NCBI GenBank assembly: GCA_041908795.1
Contig: JAYRER010000025.1
Span: 1-10,437, forward strand
Length of the DNA stretch: 10,437 bases
DNA from: CAYLHB01 sp041908795
GTDB taxonomy: Bacteria; Patescibacteriota; Minisyncoccia; Phycocordibacterales; UBA12088
Direction: 5' to 3'
This document shows positions 1 to 5,565 of this stretch, piece after piece. Position 1 is the first letter of the stretch, and each line of letters opens with the position of its first letter. Below the pieces are notes generated by a model. The model saw only the letters and a program-made list of their open reading frames with translations, did no database searches and was not told where the DNA came from. The position numbers and the translations under genes were made by a program.

Positions 1-81
1 ACTGATGCTCACGCCATCGTTTTTAATGCGACCAAGTATCTGGTCTTTGATCTCTTTCGAGATTCGGCCTGCTTTGTTCAT
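1..81 (-). CDS. Transposase (helix-turn-helix OrfA-like), N-terminal fragment cut by window edge
   Basis: Only the first 27 codons are in the window; the gene continues beyond the left edge. The protein starts MNKAGRISKEIKDQILG and continues with RIKNDGVSIS. This matches the opening of the HTH domain in IS3/IS-OrfA-type transposases, where a basic R-I-S-x-E-x-K-x-Q-I-L pattern precedes the recognition helix (family knowledge). The ATG at 81 has an AGGGG Shine-Dalgarno-like sequence four bases upstream, which fixes the start. The gene points away from the truncated recombinase at 116. The region from 82 to about 109 is therefore probably the terminal part of the element that interrupted the recombinase. 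The exact IS family cannot be decided from 27 residues; another HTH-containing mobile-element protein is possible. Confidence 0.6.
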   Translation of the reverse strand, partial: MNKAGRISKEIKDQILGRIKNDGVSIS

Positions 82-109
82 ATACCCCTATATTAGCGTA
101 TAACGCTCA
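82..109. mobile_element. Putative terminal region of the left-hand insertion element
   Basis: Between the transposase start and the recombinase remnant lies a short AT-rich stretch with a small dyad, AGCGT-ATA-ACGCT (95-107). Read on the minus strand the stretch begins TGAGCGTTATACGC. A TG...CA-type end would put the element boundary at about 109/110. Recombinase-like reading resumes just after it, and an in-frame stop (101-103) closes the recombinase frame upstream. The boundary is inference, because the other end of the element is not in the window. Confidence 0.3.
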
Positions 110-115
110 GAAGGA

Positions 116-1597
116 GTGTCTTACGTTTGGGGTACCTTTCAGATCGACAAGATAGACCGCATGGACGGTGTTGGAATTTTGGCATGGCATCCTGACCGCC
201 TGGCACGCAACTCTATGGATGGTGGTAAGGTGATCTATCTTGTCGACCAGCAGAAGATTGTGTCTTTGCGTTTTCCGACATTTTGGTTTGAACCGACGCC
301 GCAGGGACTCTTTATGTTACAAGTGGCGTTCGGTCAGTCGAAGTACTACTCGGACAATTTACAAGAGAACATTCGTAGGGGAATGCGCCAAAAACTTCGC
401 CGTGGTGAGTGGTTGGTGAAAGCTCCTCTCGGCTATGTGAACAATCCGCGCACGAGGAATATTGAACCGCATCCGGTCATTTCGCGCGTTGTGCAACAAG
501 CCTTCGAGGAGTATGCAAAAGGCACACATGGCGTGGTGTCACTGGCTCAGTTTTTGGCGCATCACGGGGTCAGTACCAAGAAAGGCACGCCACTTGGCAA
601 AGCTTCCGTGACGAGGATGCTCACCAGTCGGGCGTATATCGGGCTGGTGGCGCACAAGGGAGAATGGTTTCCCGGAAGCTTTGCGCCAATCATTTCCCCG
701 AAATTGTTTGAAGCTGTGCAGAAAATTGTGACGGCAAGAAAACGCGCACCGAAGCGCAAGGTGAAGCATGATTTTCCGTTCGCGGGGTTTTTCGAGTGTG
801 GTGAGTGCGGGAGCAAGTTCACTGCACAATGGGCAACAGGACGAAGAGGAGGGAAGTACCGCTACTATCGCTGTACCAAGAAGAAGGGCACTTGCTCCCA
901 GAAGTATGTGCGCGAGGATATTCTTGCCGCACAAATACGGGAACAGCTTCAAACAATTTCGCTTTGCGATGAGATGACAGACAGGATGCTTCGGCAGGTC
1001 GAGGCGTGGGAGCACGAAGATATACGCTCATCGCAAAGTAGCGTTTTGCATCTTGCGGATAGTATCAAAGCGAGCGATGCGCGCTTGGAGAAACTGGTGG
1101 AGTCGTACTTGGATGGCGATATTCCAAAAGAGTTGTATGTGAAAAAGAAGGATGAGATCATGCGCGCCACGCTCACTTTGAAGGAGAAATTGAAAGATGC
1201 AAAACACTCGGGAAATAATTGGGTCGAACCCCTGCGGGAATGGATTTTAGATACGAAACAAGCCAATTTTTTGGCGAACTCTGATGATTTACAAAAACAA
1301 AAGGAGTTCGTCCAAAAAATTGGAACGAACCCCTTTGTTCGTGACAAGTCCGCGCGCTTCGGCGTGCCCGTCCCGTCCGAAATGGTGCGTGCGTACGGCG
1401 CGAAATCGGATTTTGGGCACCCACTTTTGCCTTCGGCAAAAGTCGTTCGTATGCGTGAATTGTCGGACGTCTCTTTTTGTGGAGATGACGGGAATCGAAC
1501 CCGCGTCCAACAAGAATTCTTTGGATGCTCTACAAGCGTAGATTGCTTTAAGGTTTCGGAAGGGCAGGGCGAAGCAAACGAAATCTACACTTCCTAG
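116..1597 (+). pseudogene. Large serine recombinase, catalytic N-terminus missing
   Basis: This is the remnant of a large serine site-specific recombinase/integrase. Residues 16-100 are the second half of the resolvase catalytic domain (GILAWHPDRLARNS, FPTFWFEPTPQGLFML, AFGQSKYYSDNL). Residues about 101-205 are the recombinase DNA-binding domain (GEWLVKAPLGYV, ITSRAYIG-like LTSRAYIGLVAHKGEW). A zinc ribbon follows with C228, C231, C253 and C260, then a coiled-coil-like segment (about 300-360). The part before GILAWHPDRLARNS that normally holds the catalytic serine (A-R-V-S-[ST], near residue 10) is absent. An in-frame stop lies at 101-103, and the only available start is GTG 116 within recombinase-like sequence. 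A transposase fragment sits immediately upstream, so an IS insertion or recombination event probably decapitated the gene. The last 39 residues (from C455) are antisense ssrA sequence (CGDDGNRTRV...), not a protein domain. The remnant is probably inactive as a recombinase. Confidence 0.85.
1423..1443. repeat. Perfect 9-bp inverted repeat beside the ssrA 3' end
   Basis: The arms ACTTTTGCC (1423-1431) and GGCAAAAGT (1435-1443) are exact reverse complements around a 3-base loop. The repeat lies within the recombinase frame, 37 bases beyond the tmRNA 3' end. Neither direction shows a T-run after the stem, so a standard intrinsic terminator for ssrA is not supported. It could be a processing or recombinase-related structure; its role is unknown. 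Confidence 0.5.
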
Positions 1598-1868
1598 ACT
1601 CTAATCTTGAGTAATGTGGCGAGTCAACACACTACAGCAACCCGAATGAGATAACGCCGATCCGAACATATCGGGTGTCAGATCGTACCGACGACTTTCG
1701 GCTAACCGAGGTTAGGCAAAAGCGAAGCCAAGGTCTTTCGCCTGGAAAGGTGAAAGGATGGCCCGTGCGGTTTTGTTTGCACGTATTGGGTTCCATATAT
1801 TAACGACGGTATGGTCGTCGGCTTGCACATCTCAAAGAACGATCCTGCTGTCAAAGCCGGTCATCCCC
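1480..1868 (-). ncRNA. ssrA: tmRNA (transfer-messenger RNA)
   Basis: tmRNA rescues ribosomes stalled on broken mRNAs, acting first as alanyl-tRNA and then as a template for a degradation tag. The 5' end GGGGATGA (from 1868) pairs with the 3' end TCATCTCCA (to 1480) to make the seven-pair acceptor stem, with one G-U. The T arm is GCGGG-TTCGATT-CCCGT. The 5' tRNA-like half has the conserved GGCTTTGACAGC stretch. A tag reading frame with GCA resume codon begins at 1780 and ends in TAA at 1712. The stop lies in a small CTAAC-CTCG-GTTAG hairpin. The genome encodes A-CAA rather than A-CCA after the acceptor stem, so CCA would have to be added by the nucleotidyltransferase. The gene lies 40 bp downstream of smpB on the same strand. 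Its 3' end is read antisense by the recombinase remnant. Length (389 nt) is normal for one-piece tmRNA. Confidence 0.95.
1712..1780 (-). other. tmRNA tag-peptide reading frame
   Basis: In tmRNA numbering this is the mRNA-like segment. Twenty-two codons run from GCA (resume, alanine) to TAA: the tag begins ANKTARAIL, continues SPFQAKDLG and ends FAFA. The bases before the resume codon (ATACGT-GCAAAC) resemble the TAGTC-GCAAAC of E. coli ssrA, supporting the register. The hydrophobic A-terminal end fits a proteolytic tag. It differs from the usual ALAA-type ending; mycoplasma tags ending in YAFA are the nearest type I recall. Confidence 0.8.
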
Positions 1869-1903
1869 TTCAAGCACACTTTAGCAAAACTGTGCTTGAA
1901 GGG
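1866..1903 (-). other. Perfect 13-bp hairpin between smpB and ssrA
   Basis: The arms CCCTTCAAGCACA (1866-1878) and TGTGCTTGAAGGG (1891-1903) are perfect reverse complements with a 12-base loop. On the ssrA strand the structure occupies almost the whole gap after the smpB stop. Its 3' arm includes the first three G residues of mature tmRNA (1868-1866). The hairpin can thus form only in the precursor and competes with the acceptor stem. No T-run follows, so it is not a clear terminator. It may guide 5' processing (RNase III or RNase P), which is inference. Confidence 0.7.
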
Positions 1904-1908
1904 AAGGA

Positions 1909-1914
1909 TTATCT
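1909..1914 (-). promoter_or_regulatory. Candidate -10 box for ssrA
   Basis: On the minus strand GATAAT (within GGTAGATAATCC) overlaps the smpB stop codon. Transcription would begin near 1902, at the foot of the 13-bp hairpin. No convincing -35 hexamer is seen 17 bases upstream. ssrA may instead be transcribed from the smpB promoter and processed out. Confidence 0.3.
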
Positions 1915-2361
1915 ACCACTTTTCAGAATTCTACTGATATCCCTATCGGTGTCACGCTTCTTTATCGTCTCGCGCTTGTCGTACTTCTTTTTACCGCGCG
2001 CGATGGCGATGCGAAGCTTGAGCTTGTTACTTTTATCATTATACATCGAAATAGGCACTATTGTCAAGCCCTTCTGGGACTCGGCACCGAGGAGCTGGTT
2101 GAGCTCCTTTTTGTTGAGCAGTAGTCGTCGTGGGCGGCTTGGATCGTAGCTTTTCTCTGTATTTGAGGGTTGGTACGGTTCTATAGAAGCACCCACTAGG
2201 TACGCCTCACCCCCACGCACCACAATATGTGCGCCCTCAAGTTTCCCACGTCCCTTGCGTACGCTTTTCACTTCATGACCCAGGAGCTCCAAACCGGCAT
2301 TAAATTCCTCAAGAAATTCAAAGTTGAAACTTGCCTTTTTGTTATGAATCACCACACCCAT
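1909..2361 (-). CDS. smpB: SsrA-binding protein SmpB
   Basis: SmpB binds the tRNA-like domain of tmRNA and places it in the empty A site of a stalled ribosome; its C-terminal tail occupies the mRNA channel. The 150-residue protein has the full family pattern: N-terminal NKKASFNFEFLEEFNAGLEL, then GHEVKSVRKGRGKLEGAH, EAYLVGASIEPYQ, RRLLLNKKEL, the KGLTIVPISMY strand, LKLRIAIARGKKKYDKRE and the basic tail ending SRILKSGR. The length is typical. ATG 2361 is the start; it gives the expected alignment and no Shine-Dalgarno precedes it. An extended -10 element 8 bases upstream would start the mRNA at about the ATG, so translation is probably leaderless. Its partner RNA gene ssrA lies directly downstream on the same strand, a logical pairing. 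It diverges from the aldolase gene. Confidence 0.97.
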   Translation of the reverse strand: MGVVIHNKKASFNFEFLEEFNAGLELLGHEVKSVRKGRGKLEGAHIVVRGGEAYLVGASIEPYQPSNTEKSYDPSRPRRLLLNKKELNQLLGAESQKGLTIVPISMYNDKSNKLKLRIAIARGKKKYDKRETIKKRDTDRDISRILKSGR

Positions 2362-2368
2362 AGGCGCT

Positions 2369-2377
2369 AGAATACCA
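2369..2377 (-). promoter_or_regulatory. Extended -10 promoter of smpB
   Basis: On the minus strand TGGTATTCT carries a TG-N extended -10 motif. Transcription would start near 2362, one base from the smpB ATG at 2361, predicting a leaderless mRNA. No good -35 hexamer is visible, which extended -10 promoters can tolerate. Confidence 0.5.
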
Positions 2378-2407
2378 CATGTTACTCGTCCATGATGGTG
2401 TGTTGTA

Positions 2408-2416
2408 TGCTATACT
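2408..2416 (+). promoter_or_regulatory. Extended -10 promoter of the aldolase gene
   Basis: TGCTATACT is a good extended -10 element. Transcription would start near 2423, about two bases before ATG 2425, again predicting a nearly leaderless mRNA. This favours ATG 2425 over the in-frame ATGs at 2392 and 2395, which lie upstream of this promoter. No clear -35 is seen. Confidence 0.55.
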
Positions 2417-2424
2417 CTCTCTAT

Positions 2425-3435
2425 ATGATCCCTCCCATCCAGGAAGTAGCGAAGCGTCTACTTGCGCAAGGTAAAGGACTTCTTGCCGCCGATGAAAGTA
2501 TCGGCAGTATGAACGGCCGCCTCGCCGCGCTCGGAATAGAGCAGTCGGAATCCATGCGGCGTGCGTACCGGGATCTTCTTTTTAGTACACCCCGTATCGA
2601 GGAGTACCTCACCGGTGTCATACTTGTCGATGAGACACTACGCCAGAGTGGTTCAGAAGGGGGTCTGTTTACTCACGTACTTGAGAGTAGAGGCATTATC
2701 CCAGGCATCAAAGTAGACAAGGGCAAGGTACCGCTCCCTAACTTCCCGGGTGAAGAGATTACCGAGGGTCTCGACGGACTTCGTGAACGGCTCGCCGAAT
2801 ACTACACGCTCGGTGCGCGGTTCACCAAGTGGCGCGCCGTCATCGTCATTGGTGAGAACCTTCCCACGTATGACGCGGTCCGTGCAAATGCCCATGTGCT
2901 TGCGCGCTACGCAGCGCTCGTGCAAGAAGCGCACATGGTTCCTGTGATTGAGCCGGAGGTGCTTTACGACGGTGCCCATTCGATTGAGCGATGTGAAGAG
3001 GTGCTCCGCCTAACTTTCGATACGTGCTTTGCGGAGCTAGATACCCATCGAGTAGCATTGAATGGCGTTATTCTCAAAACCAGTATGGCACTTCCAGGTA
3101 AAGAGTCAGGTCACGACGCGAGTCCTACTGAGGTCGCTGTCATCACCTCACGAGTGCTCAAAAGCGCAGTGCCACCTTCGCTCGCGGGCGTCGTGTTCCT
3201 CTCCGGTGGGCAGACGCCCAAGCAAGCGACGGAGAACCTCAATGCGATTGCCCAAGCGGGACCGTACCCATGGCCCGTAACCTTTTCCTACTCGCGTGCG
3301 GTACAAGAACCGGCACTTCATGACTGGGGGGGTAATGAGAAGAATAAACGGTACGCACAAGAGGCGTTCGCACATCGCCTCGCTATGAACGCACTCGCCC
3401 AACAAGGGCACTACGACCGTGAGGCAGATTCCTGA
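2425..3435 (+). CDS. Class I fructose-bisphosphate aldolase
   Basis: This enzyme reversibly cleaves fructose 1,6-bisphosphate to dihydroxyacetone phosphate and glyceraldehyde 3-phosphate in cytoplasmic glycolysis through a lysine Schiff base. The protein (336 residues from ATG 2425) follows the animal/plant class I fold from end to end: GKGLLAADES (Asp23), PGIKVDKG (Lys96), TKWRAV (Lys135), VPVIEPEVL (Glu176, Glu178), the Schiff-base lysine in NGVILKTSM (Lys218), FLSGGQTPKQATENLNAI and TFSYSRAVQEPALHDWGG. All key catalytic positions are present. The C-terminus ends HYDREADS and lacks the terminal tyrosine of animal aldolases. An upstream in-frame ATG at 2392 would add 11 residues (MMVCCMLYSLY) that precede the -10 box and have no homologous look, so it was not chosen. 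The stop codon is one base from the next gene, suggesting cotranscription. The call is secure; fda/fbaB naming is left open. Confidence 0.95.
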   Translation: MIPPIQEVAKRLLAQGKGLLAADESIGSMNGRLAALGIEQSESMRRAYRDLLFSTPRIEEYLTGVILVDETLRQSGSEGGLFTHVLESRGIIPGIKVDKGKVPLPNFPGEEITEGLDGLRERLAEYYTLGARFTKWRAVIVIGENLPTYDAVRANAHVLARYAALVQEAHMVPVIEPEVLYDGAHSIERCEEVLRLTFDTCFAELDTHRVALNGVILKTSMALPGKESGHDASPTEVAVITSRVLKSAVPPSLAGVVFLSGGQTPKQATENLNAIAQAGPYPWPVTFSYSRAVQEPALHDWGGNEKNKRYAQEAFAHRLAMNALAQQGHYDREADS

Positions 3436-3436
3436 C

Positions 3437-4672
3437 ATGTACGCGCGTCTCATTTTAGTGTTGTTTCTTTTCCTCGCGACGCTTACAAGCGCCACGTTTG
3501 TATCAGCGGCGACATTTCGTTCAAGCGAGAACTACATACTCGAGCGTGAAGCTACGCTCGAAGATAATCTTTATGCTATGGGGGGTACTCTCCACATAGA
3601 TGGCACTGTTGCCGGCGATCTCCTTGTGGCGGGTGGAGAGGTGGTGGTGAGTGGTCCTGTGGGGGAAGACGCGATGATTGCGGGCGGGCGTGTGACCATT
3701 CGAGCGGACGTGGGAGGTGATGTGCGCGTGGTCGGAGGTGAGGCGACGCTCGCGGGATCTGTTGCCGGTGATGCGGTGTTTGCGGGTGGCACGGTGCGAG
3801 TGAATGCAGATACTGTGATAGCGGGCGACCTTGTTGCGGTAGCCGATGTGCTTGTTGTGGACGGAACGGTGAAGGGTGACCTGATTGGTCATGTGCGTGT
3901 ACTCACGATAAACGGCCACATTGAAGGTGGTACGTCACTTGTTGTACGGGAGTCGGTTGCGCTCACCGACACCGCTTCAATTGGGGGTGACTTCTCATAT
4001 CGTGCTCCACGCGAGGCGGTGTGGAGTGAACGAGCGACGGTGGGGGGTGCAACGCGCTATGATCCGCTCCCTGTGCGGACGAAAGGCACATCGGGACTTG
4101 TAGCATCGTTCATATTCACACTCCTTGTGGTGCTCGTTCCCGCGCTCGCACTTTTCTACTTCATTCCTCGATACCTCAACGCCATTTCCGAGCGGGTGCT
4201 CAAAGGGAACGGCTTTTTGCTTCTCTGGGGCGTGGTCTCACTTTTCGCCATTCCCGTCCTTGCACTTGTGCTCGTCGTCACCATTGTGGGGGTCCTGCCG
4301 GGTGTGGTGCTTCTCATGCTCTACGGTGTACTCCTTGCAGTCGCACGTGTGCTTTCTCCCATTGTTGCAGGGGCGATTCTGGTGGTCTGGTTTATGCGTA
4401 CGCCTGTTTCTTCTATGCGCATGTACCACGTGGTGCTTGGCTTTATCGCTCTTGAACTCATTTCGTTTGTTCCGGTGCTTGGTTTCTTCACGACCGCACT
4501 CATATACCTCGCGCTCTTGGGGGCTCTCGTACGGCTCATGCTTGAAGTTGCCCGTGCGTACCTGCGTACGGGGAAGCATGTGGCCGATGAAGCAACAATA
4601 CCGATTGCGTTTGCGCCCCCGCCCGAGACATTTATACACGACTACGAGAACGAGCCCAGAGGGGAGCGATAG
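3437..4672 (+). CDS. Secreted bactofilin-like beta-helix protein with C-terminal membrane domain
   Basis: Residues 1-24 form a signal peptide (hydrophobic LILVLFLFLATL, cleavage near FVSA-AT). Residues about 38-205 are a run of short glycine/valine-rich repeats (GTVAGDLLVAGGEVVVSGPV, GGDVRVVGGEATLAGSV, AGDAVFAGGTVRV). These are typical of the right-handed beta-helix of bactofilins (polymer-forming cytoskeletal family). From about residue 221 to 370 come several strongly hydrophobic segments (SFIFTLLVVLVPALALFYFIP, LLLWGVVSLFAIPVLALVL, VLGFIALELISFVPVLGFF). A short charged tail ends NEPRGER. The repeat domain should therefore lie outside the membrane, unlike cytoplasmic bactofilins. The role is unknown, but a scaffold at the cell surface is plausible. 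ATG 3437 was chosen over GTG 3419 because it begins the signal peptide directly and lies one base after the aldolase stop; a GAGG 12 bases upstream is a weak ribosome site. Confidence 0.85.
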   Translation: MYARLILVLFLFLATLTSATFVSAATFRSSENYILEREATLEDNLYAMGGTLHIDGTVAGDLLVAGGEVVVSGPVGEDAMIAGGRVTIRADVGGDVRVVGGEATLAGSVAGDAVFAGGTVRVNADTVIAGDLVAVADVLVVDGTVKGDLIGHVRVLTINGHIEGGTSLVVRESVALTDTASIGGDFSYRAPREAVWSERATVGGATRYDPLPVRTKGTSGLVASFIFTLLVVLVPALALFYFIPRYLNAISERVLKGNGFLLLWGVVSLFAIPVLALVLVVTIVGVLPGVVLLMLYGVLLAVARVLSPIVAGAILVVWFMRTPVSSMRMYHVVLGFIALELISFVPVLGFFTTALIYLALLGALVRLMLEVARAYLRTGKHVADEATIPIAFAPPPETFIHDYENEPRGER

Positions 4673-4725
4673 GGGATGCTTTCTTTCGCACCAAAGTCGC
4701 ACGTCTGCGGTGGCGTGCAACGAAG

Positions 4726-4753
4726 AAATCTTCAATGCATGCATTGAAGATTT
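4726..4753. repeat. Perfect 28-bp palindrome
   Basis: The left arm AAATCTTCAATGCA (4726-4739) is the exact reverse complement of the right arm (4740-4753), with no spacer. As RNA it would make a 12-bp stem with a CATG tetraloop. It starts with AAA and ends with TTT but lacks a GC-rich stem and a real T-run, so it is at best a weak bidirectional terminator. A binding site for a dimeric protein is equally possible. Confidence 0.75.
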
Positions 4754-4818
4754 GAAACGCGGGCAGTAATTCGTCCGTTAAAAGTGGATCAAAGACCCGA
4801 AAGGAAAGAAAAGAATGG

Positions 4819-4827
4819 TGGTACAAT
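4819..4827 (+). promoter_or_regulatory. Candidate extended -10 promoter of nth-mutY
   Basis: TGGTACAAT is an extended -10 match, predicting a start near 4834 and a leader of about 64 bases before ATG 4898. No clear -35 hexamer is seen. Confidence 0.4.
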
Positions 4828-4897
4828 CTGTGTTGTACTTTTACCTTGTTCGATCACAAGCGGAGTATCCGCAAGTGGGAAATTACGTAACCCAGTT

Positions 4898-5560
4898 ATG
4901 AACAATGTCAAAAAAAGTGTGAGAACGAAGCGTGCGAGAGAGCTCGACCGTCTCCTCAAGCAATTGTACCCCAATGTACACATTGCACTTACCTATAGCT
5001 CTTCGTGGGAGCTCCTTGTTGCTGTCATTCTGTCCGCACAGTGTACCGATGTCATGGTAAATAAAGTCACGCCGGCGCTTTTCGCCAAGTACTCGACACT
5101 GGATTCCTACGTTGCGGCAGACCCGCAAGCGTTTGCAAAGGATATACGCTCGACCGGTTTTTTTAACAGCAAGGCTAAGCACATCTTAGCGGCGGCCCGG
5201 ATTATACAGGAACGGTATACGGGCGAGGTTCCGCACACGATGGAGGAGTTGCTCACCATCCCCGGCGTTGCGCGTAAGACCGCAAATGTGGTGCTCGGCA
5301 ATGCCTTCGGCATCGTGGAAGGTATTGCCGTTGATACCCATGTACGTCGCTTCGCGGTGCGGTTCGACCTCTCTGATTCAACCGATCCTGTGAAAATCGA
5401 GCGTGATTTGATGGAGCTCTTACCGCGGGAGGATTGGTTTGGCTTTACGTACCGCGTGATTGAGTATGGCCGCAGACTGGCACCCGCACGGAAGTATGAC
5501 ACGAGCATTGACCCTCTCGTCGCCCTCTACCCAAAGTCAGGCGAGCGGTTTCGTGTGTAG
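4898..5560 (+). CDS. nth: Endonuclease III-like DNA glycosylase/AP lyase lacking the Fe-S cluster
   Basis: Endonuclease III removes oxidised pyrimidines from DNA and cuts the resulting abasic site in base excision repair. The 220-residue protein aligns with E. coli Nth throughout: SSWELLVAVILSAQCTDVMVNK near the N-terminus, the helix-hairpin-helix IPGVARKTANVVLG (119-134 region) with the catalytic Lys127, and GIAVDTHVRR with the catalytic Asp146. After that the E. coli protein has C-x6-C-x2-C-x5-C binding [4Fe-4S]; here the same segment reads YGRRLAPARKYDTSIDPLVALYP with no cysteine, so the cluster is absent. The only cysteine is at position 49. ATG 4898 was chosen because it matches the family N-terminus; a GTG at 4784 would add 38 residues with no likeness and precede the promoter. 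The next glycosylase follows after 5 bp, so the two are probably one transcript. Confidence 0.92.
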   Translation: MNNVKKSVRTKRARELDRLLKQLYPNVHIALTYSSSWELLVAVILSAQCTDVMVNKVTPALFAKYSTLDSYVAADPQAFAKDIRSTGFFNSKAKHILAAARIIQERYTGEVPHTMEELLTIPGVARKTANVVLGNAFGIVEGIAVDTHVRRFAVRFDLSDSTDPVKIERDLMELLPREDWFGFTYRVIEYGRRLAPARKYDTSIDPLVALYPKSGERFRV

Positions 5561-5565
5561 GTACT

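Larger units (their letters stand above)
4673..4897. other. Intergenic region with nth leader
   Basis: This 225-bp gap separates the bactofilin-like gene from nth. It holds a 28-bp perfect palindrome (4726-4753), a candidate extended -10 box (4819-4827) and two small consecutive hairpins in the presumed nth leader: CTTGT/ACAAG (4845-4849 with 4856-4860) and GCGGA/TCCGC (4860-4864 with 4868-4872). No convincing small gene is seen. Confidence 0.6.

Noticed and set aside
1480..1597. The recombinase C-terminal residues as a genuine protein domain
   Set aside because: They are the antisense reading of the tmRNA 3' end; GDDGNRTRV-like peptides arise from the T arm of tRNA-like genes.
1811..2149. 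Plus-strand frame of 112 codons
   Set aside because: It runs antisense through the tmRNA 5' end and smpB and shows no family features.
4726..4753. Strong intrinsic terminator
   Set aside because: The stem is AT-rich and only TTT follows before GAAACG, so strong termination is not supported.
4125..4769. Plus-strand frame of 214 codons, rich in Ser, Phe and Cys
   Set aside because: It is a shifted reading of the membrane domain of the bactofilin-like gene.
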